DNA of 64,000 nucleotides from a bacterium (GCA_023663725.1 JAMPGX010000015.1:1-64000); one strand, 5' to 3'. Counted from the stretch's first letter, positions 7,975 to 16,377 are shown. Notes: generated by a model from the sequence alone, not told the origin. Numbers and translations are program-made.

Positions 7975-9258
7975 ATGAAGAAAGAAGCATTTGTAACCAG
8001 AGAGCAGATTGAGGAGATTGTTAAGACATATCCGACACCGTTTCATATTTATGATGAGAAAGGAATCAGGGCCAATGCCAGGGCGCTTCAGGAGGCCTTT
8101 GCGTGGAATTCGGGCTATAAGGAATTTTTTGCGGTGAAGGCTACGCCCAACCCGTTTTTAATTGATATCCTGAGAGACTATGGCTGTGGCACTGACTGTT
8201 CTTCGATGACGGAGCTGATGCTGAGTCATGCCATGGGGATTCCGGGAGAGGATATCATGTTTTCCTCCAATGACACGCCGGCGGAGGAATTCATCTATGC
8301 AGCCCGAATTGGGGCGACCATCAATCTGGATGATATGACGCATATTGATTTCTTGGAGAAAGCGTTGGGATATCTGCCGGAAACAGTGAGCTGTCGGTAT
8401 AATCCTGGGGGGTATTTCTCTCTGGGGACGGATATTATGGATAATCCGGGCGACGCCAAGTATGGATTTACTACAGAGCAGATGTTTGAGGGTTATAGGA
8501 TATTGAAGGCCAAGGGGGTGAAGCATTTTGGCATCCACGCTTTTCTGGCCAGCAATACGGTGACCAATGAATACTATCCTGTGCTGGCGAGGCAGTTATT
8601 TGAGCTGGCGGTGAAGCTGCGCGATGAGACAGGGGCTCATATTCAGTTTATCAATCTGTCCGGTGGAATTGGTGTTCCCTACCGTCCGGAGCAGACGCCC
8701 AATGATATCCGGCAGATCGGAGAGAGCGTGCGGAAGGTGTATGAGGAGGTGTTGACTGCGGCGGGGATGGGTGATGTGGCCATCTATACGGAGTTGGGAC
8801 GCTTTATGATGGCTCCCTATGGGCATCTGGTGACGCAGGTGATTCATGAGAAGCATATCTACAAGGAATATCTGGGAGTGGATGCCTGCGCTGTGAATCT
8901 GATGCGACCTGCCATGTACGGGGCCTATCATCATATCACTGTGTTGGGCAAGGAGGAGCAGTCCTGTGATCATATGTATGATGTGGTGGGGTCTCTGTGC
9001 GAGAATAATGACAAATTTGCCATAGACCGGATGCTGCCAGAGGTAGAGATCGGGGATTATCTCGCCATACACGACACTGGCGCTCACGGTTACGCTATGG
9101 GTTATAACTATAATGGGAAACTGAAGTCGGCGGAGCTGTTGCTGAAGGAGGATGGCAGCGTACAACTGATTCGGAGGGCGGAGACCCCCAGAGACTATTT
9201 TGCTACCTTTGACGGCTTTGAGATATATGACAGATTATTTGCCGACGAGGAGAAATAG
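7975..9258 (+). CDS. lysA: Diaminopimelate decarboxylase
   Basis: PLP enzyme of fold type III converting meso-diaminopimelate to lysine. From the start at 7975, Lys55 in FFAVKATPN is the cofactor lysine. The NLSGGIG phosphate loop is present, and GSLCENNDKF replaces the usual CESGD block. ELGRF stands where EPGR is common, so specificity for another 2-amino dicarboxylate or carboxynorspermidine-type substrate cannot be excluded, but adjacency to ddh argues for lysine synthesis. Start chosen because GAGGAAC precedes 7975; ATG 7957 is weaker. Length 427 aa. Confidence 0.88.
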   Translation: MKKEAFVTREQIEEIVKTYPTPFHIYDEKGIRANARALQEAFAWNSGYKEFFAVKATPNPFLIDILRDYGCGTDCSSMTELMLSHAMGIPGEDIMFSSNDTPAEEFIYAARIGATINLDDMTHIDFLEKALGYLPETVSCRYNPGGYFSLGTDIMDNPGDAKYGFTTEQMFEGYRILKAKGVKHFGIHAFLASNTVTNEYYPVLARQLFELAVKLRDETGAHIQFINLSGGIGVPYRPEQTPNDIRQIGESVRKVYEEVLTAAGMGDVAIYTELGRFMMAPYGHLVTQVIHEKHIYKEYLGVDACAVNLMRPAMYGAYHHITVLGKEEQSCDHMYDVVGSLCENNDKFAIDRMLPEVEIGDYLAIHDTGAHGYAMGYNYNGKLKSAELLLKEDGSVQLIRRAETPRDYFATFDGFEIYDRLFADEEK

Positions 9259-9316
9259 ACGGCTTCGGGCGTAGACTTGATCCGCTTCTGCGGATGCGGC
9301 ACGGGAGGGAATGGTC

Positions 9317-10372
9317 ATGCGATATCCAACGGATTTGAAGAAAGGCGGGACTATCGGTTTTCTGGCTCCCTCCTTTGGATGTAATACAGAGCCTTATCGG
9401 AGCGCTTTCGATCATGCTCTGGCCAGATGGCGTGAGATGGGATACAGAACGGTGCTGGGACCCAACTGCTATGTGGGAGAGGGAATCGGCATCAGCAATA
9501 CGCCGGAGAGATGCGGCGCAGAGGTGATGGAGATGTTCTGCGGACAGGAGGCGGATGTATTGATCTCCTGTGGCGGTGGAGAGTTGATGTGTGAGATATT
9601 GGAGCATGTGGATTTTGAGAAGCTGCTCCAGGCGCCGCCCAAGTGGTTCATGGGGTATTCGGACAATACGAATCTGATCTATCCATTGGTGACGTTGTGT
9701 GACACTGCGGCCATCTATGGACCCTGTGCCGCCGCTTTCGGCATGGAACCCTGGCATGCATCGATCTGTGACGCCTATGGGTTGCTCACAGGAAAAAAGC
9801 GAGTGATGGAGAGCTATCCGCTGTGGGAAAAGGAATCCCTGCGGGATGAGGAGAATCCTCTCCAGCCTTATCATGTGACGGAGCCGCTGGCGTTGAAGGT
9901 ATATGCGCAGGGGCGGCTGACGCTGGAGCCCGACCGCGAGGGGACGGAGTTAAGCGTATCCGGCAGACTGCTGGGGGGGTGTATGGATTGTCTGGTCAAT
10001 CTCCTGGGGACTAGATATGACGGCACAGCGGCATTCTGTGAAAGATACAGGGAGGACGGCATTCTGTGGATGCTTGAGGCCTGTGATCTGAATGTGATGG
10101 CGATTCGTCGGGCCATGTGGCAGATGGAGCAGGCGGGATGGTTTCGCCATGTCAGGGGCTTCCTGTTCGGGAGGGCGCTGAATAGTGAGATGATGATGAA
10201 TCTGGATGTCTGTCAGGCGGTGTTAGCTGTGGCGGCAAAATATCATGTTCCCGTGATGATGGATCTGGATATCGGGCATCTAAGTCCCATGATGCCCCTG
10301 GTGGTGGGCAGCGTGGCCACCGTGACTTTGCGGGGGAATCATGCAAGGTTGGAAATGAAGTACGAGGAATAA
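9317..10372 (+). CDS. LD-carboxypeptidase, S66 family (LdcA/MccF-like)
   Basis: Serine peptidase family that cuts the bond before the terminal D-amino acid of muropeptides (LdcA) or detaches microcin C-type conjugates (MccF). The N-terminal GFLAPSFG block, the ISCGGGELM region and GYSDNTNLI with the nucleophilic serine are seen. Placement after ddh and lysA suggests peptidoglycan recycling. The start at 9317 has GGGAGGGA at proper distance; ATG at 9311 is too close to it. About 351 aa, slightly longer than E. coli LdcA and nearer to MccF-like members. Confidence 0.85.
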   Translation: MRYPTDLKKGGTIGFLAPSFGCNTEPYRSAFDHALARWREMGYRTVLGPNCYVGEGIGISNTPERCGAEVMEMFCGQEADVLISCGGGELMCEILEHVDFEKLLQAPPKWFMGYSDNTNLIYPLVTLCDTAAIYGPCAAAFGMEPWHASICDAYGLLTGKKRVMESYPLWEKESLRDEENPLQPYHVTEPLALKVYAQGRLTLEPDREGTELSVSGRLLGGCMDCLVNLLGTRYDGTAAFCERYREDGILWMLEACDLNVMAIRRAMWQMEQAGWFRHVRGFLFGRALNSEMMMNLDVCQAVLAVAAKYHVPVMMDLDIGHLSPMMPLVVGSVATVTLRGNHARLEMKYEE

Positions 10373-10430
10373 GGAATTATTGATTAATTTGACTGAATTG
10401 AATTGTGTAAATTGAATTGCGTAATAGTAC

Positions 10431-10459
10431 TTGTCAAAATAGATTTTGTGTGGTAGAAT
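10431..10459 (+). promoter_or_regulatory. Promoter of tRNA-Leu
   Basis: TTGTCA (10431-10436), a 17-nt spacer and TAGAAT (10454-10459), ending 28 nt before the tRNA. Confidence 0.7.
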
Positions 10460-10487
10460 CATTTTGTTAAAAGAAATCGCACAATTT

Positions 10488-10570
10488 GCTGGTGTGGCGG
10501 AATGGCAGACGCAGCAGACTCAAAATCTGCCGAGGGCAACCTTGTGTGGGTTCAAGTCCCACCACCAGCA
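10488..10570 (+). tRNA. tRNA-Leu (CAA)
   Basis: An 83-nt class II tRNA. Acceptor stem GCTGGTG pairs with CACCAGC (10563-10569), discriminator A at 10570. Anticodon loop CTCAAAA gives anticodon CAA for leucine UUG. A long variable arm follows (GAGGGCAACCTTGT region) and the T-loop GGTTCAAGTCC is present. The CCA end is not encoded. Confidence 0.95.
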
Positions 10571-10647
10571 GTAAACTGTGGAAATCGCTGAACCCCAGTG
10601 TTTTTATGGTGTTTGGCGATTTTGCATTTGAAAGGAGGAGAATAAAT

Positions 10648-11022
10648 ATGACAGACAGTGAAAAGCTTGATCTGATTTTAGCAGATATGTCGAGCTTGAA
10701 AGAGGACGTATCAGTCTTGAAAGAGGATGTGTCGGGCTTGAAAGAGGACGTATCAGTCTTGAAAGAGGATGTGTCGGGCTTGAATCATGACATGTCGGCT
10801 GTGAAGCAGGATGTCAAGCAACTCAAGTATAAGGTTTCCAGAGTGGAGTTAATTCTGGAAAACGAAATCCGTGAAAATATTCAGAGAGTAGCGGAAGGAC
10901 ATCTTGATCTTTCACGGAATCTGCACGAGGCCATGAAACCCAGTAATGAGGTTGAAGTATTGTCCCTCAAGGTTAAAAGGCTGGAATCGGATGTGGATAG
11001 ATTGAAAGATAAAATCAGTTGA
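10648..11022 (+). CDS. Small coiled-coil protein with duplicated heptad block
   Basis: No family recognised. From the ATG at 10648, which has a strong GAAAGGAGGAG site, the product is 124 residues of nearly continuous helical heptads: repeated LKEDVS[V/G] heptads at about 17-44, then HDMSAVKQDVKQLKYKV, and a second coil at about 103-124. No signal peptide or membrane segment. An earlier in-frame ATG at 10486 would run through the tRNA gene and is rejected. The product probably forms oligomers and may be structural or a partner protein; function unknown. Confidence 0.75.
   Translation: MTDSEKLDLILADMSSLKEDVSVLKEDVSGLKEDVSVLKEDVSGLNHDMSAVKQDVKQLKYKVSRVELILENEIRENIQRVAEGHLDLSRNLHEAMKPSNEVEVLSLKVKRLESDVDRLKDKIS
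10696..10779 (+). repeat. Perfect 42-bp tandem duplication inside the coiled-coil gene
   Basis: The unit 10696-10737 recurs identically at 10738-10779. Each unit is itself two diverged 21-bp heptad codings beginning TTGAAAGAGGA. Identity at nucleotide level points to a recent slippage duplication that keeps frame and heptad register. Confidence 0.9.
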
Positions 11023-11376
11023 AGCATGTGCGGCATAGCAGATCGCATTTGATATTGCGGTGTTATTGTAGTGTTTGTCTATTCTCAATATTGTAGTATC
11101 TTTGGTTATATATTGTAGATTTCATATTTTTCCCTATTGCGTAAAAATACTTTTTATAAAATCATCTATTAATAATCAGTAAATGATCAGCAAAACTTTA
11201 TTCATAGATTTTTTAAAAATGGTAGATATATTGTATAAAGCCTAGTATAATGTGTTTGGTTGGTCATTCAGGAAATTGAGAGGTAGGAGAGGATAGAGTG
11301 TTTTACCTATTATATCCCAAGGATTTATCGGGTAGTATAGGAAGGATAAGGAAAAGAAAGGAACTGGACGATAATC
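11023..11376 (+). other. AT-rich intergenic region before the ABC-F gene
   Basis: 354 bases without a credible gene. It is AT-rich up to about 11260. A TATAAT at 11246-11251 may be the -10 of the ABC-F promoter, but no -35 is clear. Between it and the start codon, CCTAT at about 11309 and ATAGG at about 11337 can close an interrupted hairpin. Nothing else is evident. Confidence 0.4.
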
Positions 11377-13320
11377 ATGAGATATCAGATCAGACATGCT
11401 CTGGTGCAATACGGAGCTGATACGATATTGGAGGATGTGAATTTTGAGGTGCGCGACAGGGAGAAAATAGCCATCGTGGGCCGTAACGGTTGTGGCAAGA
11501 CTACACTGTTGAAGCTGATCGTGGGCGATATTCAGATGAACAATCTGGACAGTGATGAGACATGTGGAATCACAATGGCAGGGCGTCAGGAGATCGGCTT
11601 TCTGCGCCAGGTCAACTTTGAGGATAAGGGAATCTCGGTGGAGGAGGAGATCAAGAAAGTCTTTGCGCCTGTTTTTGCCTGTGAGAAGCGGATGAATGAG
11701 CTGGAGGAACAGATGAAGTTCTCTGATGACAGAGGGCTGTTGGGCGAGTATGACAAAATGCAGCGCAGGATGGAGGCTTTGCGGGGGTATTCCTGGCGTC
11801 AGGATATGGAGATCATGTTCCAGCGCTTTGGCTTTGCGCTGGAGGATTTGAGCCGACCTATCGGCAGTTTCTCCGGTGGACAACAGACCAAAGTGGCCTT
11901 TATCAAGCTGCTGCTGGGAAGACCGGATATCATGCTGCTGGACGAGCCGACAAACCATCTGGATCTGCCTACGATCGAGTGGTTGGAGGGCTATCTGAAG
12001 AATTATGACAAGGCTGTCATAGTTGTGTCTCATGACCGTATGTTTCTGGACAAGGTGATCGATGTGACCTATGAGATAGAATATCACAGAATCAAGCGCT
12101 ATGTGGGCAATTATTCGGTTTTTATGAGACAGAAGGAAGAGAATCTGATCAAGCAGGAAAAGGATTATGAGGAGCAGCAGAAGGAAATCCAGAGGCTGAC
12201 GGAATGGATTGAGAAATGGAAGAATACGCCGTCCAAGGTGGCTGCCACCCGTTCCAAGCGCATGGCCATCGAGCATATGGTCAAGATCGAGAAGCCCAGG
12301 CATTTTGATACCAAGGCATTTCACGCTCGGTATGAACCCAGAATAGAGAGTTATACCAATGTGGTACAGGCCAGGGACTTATCAATCGGCTATGAGTATG
12401 AGCTGGAGAAGGTCAGTTTTTTGCTTCAAAAGAAGGAGCGGCTGGCTGTTATCGGGGAGAACGGCAAGGGAAAATCCACGCTGCTGAGAACGCTGATCGG
12501 AGAACTGCCCGCTCTGGGGGGCGAGTACAAGTTCGGTCAGAACGTCGAATGGGGCTATTTTGATCAGCAGAAGGCGGTGCTGGATGATGCCGACCCGCAG
12601 CAGACGGTGCTGGACAATTTCTGGGAGCAATATCCCCACTATGTGCGGGAGGAGGTGCGCAGCGCCCTGGGCGGTTTCCTGTTCTCGGGAGAGGATGTGG
12701 AGAAGCTGATGGGGCAGCTCTCAGGAGGAGAGAAGGTGCGCCTGTCTCTGTGTAAAATGCTGCAAAAGCGGCCCAATCTGCTGATCCTGGATGAGCCAAC
12801 CAACCACATGGATATCGTCGGCAAGGAGGCGCTGGAGCGGATGCTGCGGGAGTATACGGGGACGGTGCTGTTCGTGTCTCATGACCGGTATTTTATCAGC
12901 AGGATTGCCACAGGGATACTGGAGTTTTCCGCAGATGGCGTAAAGCAGTATAAGATGGGCTATGAGGACTATCTGGCGCAGAAGCAAAAAGAAGCCGCAG
13001 GGCTGGTGGGCGGTTTGACCGCTGGCAAGACATCTGCAGCGCCCACTCTGACGGATGTGTTTGACAAGAAGACTTATTATAATCCGGGCAAAATTCGCTC
13101 CAGGTTAAGGAGCCAGCTGGAAAAATATGAGCGTCAACTGTCCGAGAGTGAGACCAGACTGGCAGAGCTGCAATTGCAGCTTGCAGATCCGGCTTTGGCC
13201 AGTGACTATGCTCGGCTGATGGAGCTGCAGGAGGCCATGGATACCGAGGAGCAAAGTCAGGAGAGCCTATTGGAGCGCATGCTGGAGACAGAGACGGAAC
13301 TGGCGGAGATGGGGGAGTGA
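11377..13320 (+). CDS. ABC-F family ATPase (ribosome-associated type)
   Basis: Soluble protein with two ABC cassettes and no membrane domain. Proteins of this family bind the ribosomal E site to rescue stalled translation or to protect from antibiotics. Cassette 1: Walker A GRNGCGKTT at 35-43, signature SGGQQ near 165-169, Walker B LLDEPTNHLD near 188-197. Cassette 2: Walker A GENGKGKST near 360-368, signature SGGEK near 449, Walker B LILDEPTNHMD near 470-479. The inter-domain linker is charged and helical, and the C-terminus (about 580-640) is a coiled coil as in Uup/YdiF-type members. The subfamily, and any resistance role, cannot be fixed by eye. Confidence 0.9.
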   Translation: MRYQIRHALVQYGADTILEDVNFEVRDREKIAIVGRNGCGKTTLLKLIVGDIQMNNLDSDETCGITMAGRQEIGFLRQVNFEDKGISVEEEIKKVFAPVFACEKRMNELEEQMKFSDDRGLLGEYDKMQRRMEALRGYSWRQDMEIMFQRFGFALEDLSRPIGSFSGGQQTKVAFIKLLLGRPDIMLLDEPTNHLDLPTIEWLEGYLKNYDKAVIVVSHDRMFLDKVIDVTYEIEYHRIKRYVGNYSVFMRQKEENLIKQEKDYEEQQKEIQRLTEWIEKWKNTPSKVAATRSKRMAIEHMVKIEKPRHFDTKAFHARYEPRIESYTNVVQARDLSIGYEYELEKVSFLLQKKERLAVIGENGKGKSTLLRTLIGELPALGGEYKFGQNVEWGYFDQQKAVLDDADPQQTVLDNFWEQYPHYVREEVRSALGGFLFSGEDVEKLMGQLSGGEKVRLSLCKMLQKRPNLLILDEPTNHMDIVGKEALERMLREYTGTVLFVSHDRYFISRIATGILEFSADGVKQYKMGYEDYLAQKQKEAAGLVGGLTAGKTSAAPTLTDVFDKKTYYNPGKIRSRLRSQLEKYERQLSESETRLAELQLQLADPALASDYARLMELQEAMDTEEQSQESLLERMLETETELAEMGE

Positions 13321-13364
13321 CCGGTAGAGGTTGCTTTGCACCAATATAAATGGGAGGGAAAATC

Positions 13365-13667
13365 ATGATAAAGCACATTATTTTATGGAAACTAAGGGAG
13401 GAGCTGTCCGTTGAGGAGAAGGAGACTGTCAAGGCGGAGATCAAGGACGGTCTGGAGGGCCTGGCGGGAAGGATTCCCGGGCTGCTGGAGATCAGAGTGC
13501 ATACGCAGGGGCTGCCCAGCTCCAATGTGGATCTGATGCTGGATTCCAGCTTTGTGGACGAGGCGGCGCTGAAGGGCTATGCAGTTCACCCAGAGCATGT
13601 GGCGGTCGCGGATGGCAAGGTCAGACCTTATACTGCGGTCAGGAGTTGTATGGACTATGAGGTGTAG
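13365..13667 (+). CDS. Dabb-fold (stress-responsive alpha/beta barrel) protein
   Basis: A 100-residue single-domain protein. The N-terminal MIKHIILWKL, a long charged helix and the later YAVHPEHVAV block are characteristic of the Dabb fold, a dimeric alpha-beta barrel of generally unknown cellular role. The start at 13365 follows GGGAGGGAAAATC; ATG 13350 is less likely. Downstream of the ABC-F gene by 44 bases, possibly co-transcribed. Confidence 0.85.
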   Translation: MIKHIILWKLREELSVEEKETVKAEIKDGLEGLAGRIPGLLEIRVHTQGLPSSNVDLMLDSSFVDEAALKGYAVHPEHVAVADGKVRPYTAVRSCMDYEV

Positions 13668-13670
13668 CGC

Positions 13671-13719
13671 ACAGGTTCCCTGTCCCTGTAAACGGACAAA
13701 ATGTCCCCGTCACGGGGAC
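13671..13719. repeat. REP-like double hairpin
   Basis: Two small perfect palindromes lie in tandem just after the Dabb stop codon: ACAGG-TTC-CCTGT (13671-13683) and GTCCCCG-TCA-CGGGGAC (13703-13719). Neither is followed by a T-run. The arrangement looks like a dispersed intergenic palindromic element or a 3' mRNA stabiliser. Confidence 0.4.
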
Positions 13720-13864
13720 TGCGTTGCTTGCAGAGAATATCATAAAAACAGTCGTTACAGAACGGCCTGTGAGCAGGAAGGTCAAAAGGAAAGAACTGGT
13801 ATAAAGGATAATGAGTAACTGATTGAAACTCGCAAACAAAACGCGCAAAAATAGAAAATTGTAC

Positions 13865-13893
13865 TTGCGCTGTCACGGATATTATTGTAAAAT
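13865..13893 (+). promoter_or_regulatory. Promoter of the short transcription unit
   Basis: TTGCGC (13865-13870), 17-nt spacer, TAAAAT (13888-13893). It would start RNA near 13900, just before a strong ribosome site. Confidence 0.5.
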
Positions 13894-13913
13894 TAGTATA
13901 TCGTTTAAAAGAA

Positions 13914-13990
13914 GGAGGTAATGAGTTATGTCAGGCTTGATACGAGACGAATCACAATTTCAAAGCACTATCCAAAATGCAATTACCTCC
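13914..13990 (+). promoter_or_regulatory. Shine-Dalgarno / anti-Shine-Dalgarno pairing element
   Basis: GGAGGTAAT (13914-13922), which is the ribosome site, is exactly complementary to ATTACCTCC (13982-13990). The 9-bp stem would hide the ribosome site, leaving a loop of 59 nt. Within the loop GCTTGA (about 13934) can pair with TCAAAGC (about 13960) with one bulge. Such a layout is typical of translation control by RNA structure. The trigger is unknown. Confidence 0.5.
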
Positions 13991-14008
13991 GGGACATTAT
14001 TGTACTGA
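13928..14008 (+). CDS. Candidate 26-residue peptide or leader peptide
   Basis: ATG at 13928 lies nine bases after GGAGG and opens 26 codons ending TGA at 14006-14008; the peptide begins MSGLIRDESQ and ends TSGTLLY. An overlapping frame from ATG 13921 would give 51 residues but is only two bases from the ribosome site. No similarity is recognised and there is no membrane segment. It may be a translated leader for the acetyltransferase gene at 14122, a free small protein, or non-coding. Confidence 0.35.
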   Translation: MSGLIRDESQFQSTIQNAITSGTLLY

Positions 14009-14041
14009 TTCCAGCTATGCGGAATGAACTGTGTATGAATG

Positions 14042-14067
14042 GCCGTAGCAGATTGCTGCGGCTTTTT
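14042..14067 (+). terminator. Intrinsic terminator ahead of the GNAT gene
   Basis: GCCGTAGCA (14042-14050) pairs with TGCTGCGGC (14054-14062) over 9 bp with one G-U, 3-nt loop, then five T. It closes the unit starting near 13900 and lies 55 nt before the start at 14122, so it may also act as an attenuator of that gene. Confidence 0.75.
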
Positions 14068-14121
14068 AACGTGTAGAAACGGCTTCCGGCGGTGAAAAGA
14101 CTGATCAGGAGGAGAACACAA

Positions 14122-15072
14122 ATGCAGATAATGGATTTTAGGTTGGAACATATGGCAGCGGCGGAGCTGTTGGCAAGGGAGAATTATCAGGAGGAGAGAG
14201 ATATTGTAGGTTGCCTGCCCAAGTCTGTGGAGCAGCCTGGACTGACGGAGCTGGCCGGAAACGGTCTGGGCGTGGCAGCCGTGAAAGATGGCAGGCTGTT
14301 GGGCTTTTGGGGATGTATGGGACCATGGGAGAACGAATATGGCTCCAGAGCACAGGGAGTTTTCTCACCGTTGCATGCCCATGGAGCCATCCGGCAAAAC
14401 AGGGAGAACATCTATCATAGAATGTATCAAGCGCTGGCGGATAAATTGGCGGGGAGAGGGATCGCGTATCACTCCATTGCCCTGTACGCCCATGATACGC
14501 AGGCTCTGTCAGGGTTGTTTACCTATGGGTTTGGGATGCGCTGCGTGGACGCCGTCAGGCCGATGGAAGAGATTTCCTGGAAGTGCGGTGTGGCAGCGGA
14601 GATCACATATCGCGAGAGCGGTCAGACGGACTTCCCGAAGATCAGAAAAATGCGAGCTTGTCTGGGGAGGCATCTGGGGCAAAGTCCCTGCTTTATTATG
14701 ATGAGCGATGCGGATATAGAAAACTGGCAGCGTCGCAAAGAGAGCGGCGGTGTGCGGGTATTCACGGCATGGCATGGAGAAGAACCGATAGCCTATCTGG
14801 AGATTACGGATGACGGAGAGAATTTTGCCACAGAGGTTCCAGAGCTGCAGAATATCTGCGGCGCTTATTGTGTACCCGCGTATCGGGGACAGGGAGTCAT
14901 GCAACTGCTGCTAAACTTTGTCATACGGACATTGCGGGCGGAAGGGTATAGCCTGTTGGGAGTAGATTTTGAAAGTATCAATCCCACCGCATGGGGATTC
15001 TGGAACAAATATTTTAAGGTATACACCTACAGCTTGACTAGAAGGTTAGTAGAGAGCGCCTGTAAATGGTAA
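14122..15072 (+). CDS. GNAT-family N-acetyltransferase, two-domain
   Basis: A 316-residue protein with two GNAT-like halves. The C-terminal half carries the acetyl-CoA loop in VPAYRGQGVMQLLL (about 253-266) followed by the usual beta-bulge segment. The N-terminal half (about 40-150) is degenerate, with a GRLLGFWGCMG strand but no clear R/QxxGxG/A loop. Substrate unknown. The start at 14122 has a GATCAGGAGGAG site; ATG at 14092 lacks one. A leader and terminator lie directly upstream (13865-14067). Confidence 0.82.
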   Translation: MQIMDFRLEHMAAAELLARENYQEERDIVGCLPKSVEQPGLTELAGNGLGVAAVKDGRLLGFWGCMGPWENEYGSRAQGVFSPLHAHGAIRQNRENIYHRMYQALADKLAGRGIAYHSIALYAHDTQALSGLFTYGFGMRCVDAVRPMEEISWKCGVAAEITYRESGQTDFPKIRKMRACLGRHLGQSPCFIMMSDADIENWQRRKESGGVRVFTAWHGEEPIAYLEITDDGENFATEVPELQNICGAYCVPAYRGQGVMQLLLNFVIRTLRAEGYSLLGVDFESINPTAWGFWNKYFKVYTYSLTRRLVESACKW

Positions 15073-15093
15073 TATGCTCAAGGAGCGGGAAAA

Positions 15094-15123
15094 TAGAAGG
15101 AAATGAGATAGAAGGAAATGAGA
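15094..15123 (+). repeat. Two 15-bp purine-rich direct repeats
   Basis: TAGAAGGAAATGAGA occurs at 15094-15108 and again at 15109-15123, followed by a partial third copy. The repeats sit between two GNAT genes and contain duplicated AAGGA motifs. Confidence 0.7.
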
Positions 15124-15155
15124 TAGAAATGAAATAGAAAGAAGAGGAAAAATAC

Positions 15156-15827
15156 ATGAGCATTATGAGAACAGAACACATAGCATACGATATTGTCCCC
15201 TTGCCCAAGGAGAAATGGCAGGGCACGCCTATACCCATGCGCTATACCACCACAGAATATTATGATGTGGCGGTGGAGCGTACAGCGGCGGGCTTTCAGG
15301 TGACGCTGGAGAAAAAAGCGTTTGAGGAGCCCGTGACGCACACACCCGAGGAATATGATTTTCCTGACCGTCTGTATCAGGAGCATTGGGAAAAAGCGTA
15401 TGCCTGGGGCATTGTCATAGATGGTGAGATGGTGGCCTGTATCGAGACCTGTCCGGAGGAGTGGTCCAACCGTCTGATGGTGACGGAGCTGTGGGTGCAT
15501 GAGGACTACCGCAGGCGGGGGATTGCTCACGCGCTGATGGCGCTGGCACGGGAGCAGGCCCAGCGGGAGAGACGGCGCGCGCTGATCCTGGAGACTCAGT
15601 CCTGTAATGTGGGAGCCATTTCCTTCTATCTGCAGGAGGGATTTACCCTGATAGGCTTTGACTCCTGCTGTTATCAGAATCTTGATCTGGAGCGCAAGGA
15701 GGTGCGGCTGGATATGGGAATCTTATTTCATGAGAAACCGCAGCTGCGCGGGGAGGACATTGAGATCCGCGCGGAGACACAAGCGGACTACCTTGTCACC
15801 GAGGAAATGACGATACCGAAATTTTAG
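15156..15827 (+). CDS. GNAT-family N-acetyltransferase, streptothricin-acetyltransferase-like, with cut-off tail
   Basis: Residues 1-185 form a GNAT domain with acetyl-CoA loop DYRRRGIAHALM and the block LETQSCNVGAISFYLQEGF, close to the pattern of streptothricin-type acetyltransferases. Substrate and resistance role are not shown. The last 20 residues (IEIRAETQADYLVTEEMT) look like the first strand and helix of a second GNAT domain, then stop, suggesting that a fused or adjacent domain was lost. The ribosome site lies in AAAGAAGAGGAAA. Confidence 0.8.
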   Translation: MSIMRTEHIAYDIVPLPKEKWQGTPIPMRYTTTEYYDVAVERTAAGFQVTLEKKAFEEPVTHTPEEYDFPDRLYQEHWEKAYAWGIVIDGEMVACIETCPEEWSNRLMVTELWVHEDYRRRGIAHALMALAREQAQRERRRALILETQSCNVGAISFYLQEGFTLIGFDSCCYQNLDLERKEVRLDMGILFHEKPQLRGEDIEIRAETQADYLVTEEMTIPKF

Positions 15828-15856
15828 AGATAGCATGACAGTGAGGAGAAAAGAAC

Positions 15857-16377
15857 ATGATTTATTGGCAGGAGAAGGATATTGTAGTGCGCTCTATGGA
15901 GCAGGCTGACGCGCAGATCATCTGTGACGCGGAGATTGCCCAGGGATGGGATCAGACGGTGGATAAATATCTGATGCGGCTGGCGGATGCGCGGCAGGAC
16001 GCTGTATCAGCCTGGTGGCGGAATATCGGGGAGAGGTTGCCGGTTATGTCAATGTGTATAGAGAGGGGTTATCCGGTGCCTTTGCCGGCAAGGGCTTACC
16101 AGAGATCGTGGATTTCGGTGTGCTGGAGAAGTTCCGACGCCGTGGTATTGGCTCTGTGCTGATGGATGTGGCCGAGCAGCTTGCTGGAGAATATGCGGAT
16201 ACAGTTTGGTTGGGCGTGGGGCTTTATGACAGCTATGGCAGTGCGCAGCGCATGTATGCGAAAAGGGGATATATTCCCGACGGCAGCGGCGTATGGTATG
16301 GCAACAAAACGGCGGAGCCCTATGAAAATTATTGCGTGGATGATGATCTGGTGCTGTATATGAGCAAGAAGCTATAA
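15857..16377 (+). pseudogene. GNAT acetyltransferase gene with a one-base frameshift
   Basis: The first frame (15857 to about 16005) encodes MIYWQEKDIVVRSMEQADAQ and the N-terminal helices. The family sequence then continues in the -1 frame as LVAEYRGEVAGYVNVY through the acetyl-CoA loop KFRRRGIGSVLM to SKKL and the stop at 16377. Joined, they make a normal GNAT of about 173 residues. The switch lies near 16003-16010 and fits one missing base. No slippery heptamer is present, so programmed frameshifting is unlikely; sequencing error or a real mutation remain. Confidence 0.8.

Noticed and set aside
10486..10647. Upstream extension of the coiled-coil gene to an ATG at 10486
   Set aside because: It would translate through tRNA-Leu(CAA) at 10488-10570. 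A strong ribosome site supports ATG 10648.
13671..13719. CRISPR-like or insertion-sequence end
   Set aside because: Only single short palindromes are present, with no spaced direct repeats, target duplication or transposase.
13921..14076. 51-residue frame from ATG 13921
   Set aside because: The start is two bases from the ribosome site and the frame runs through the terminator stem; the 26-codon frame has better spacing.
16000..16015. Programmed ribosomal frameshift in the GNAT gene
   Set aside because: No X-XXY-YYZ slippery heptamer and no strong downstream pseudoknot; a one-base loss explains it better.
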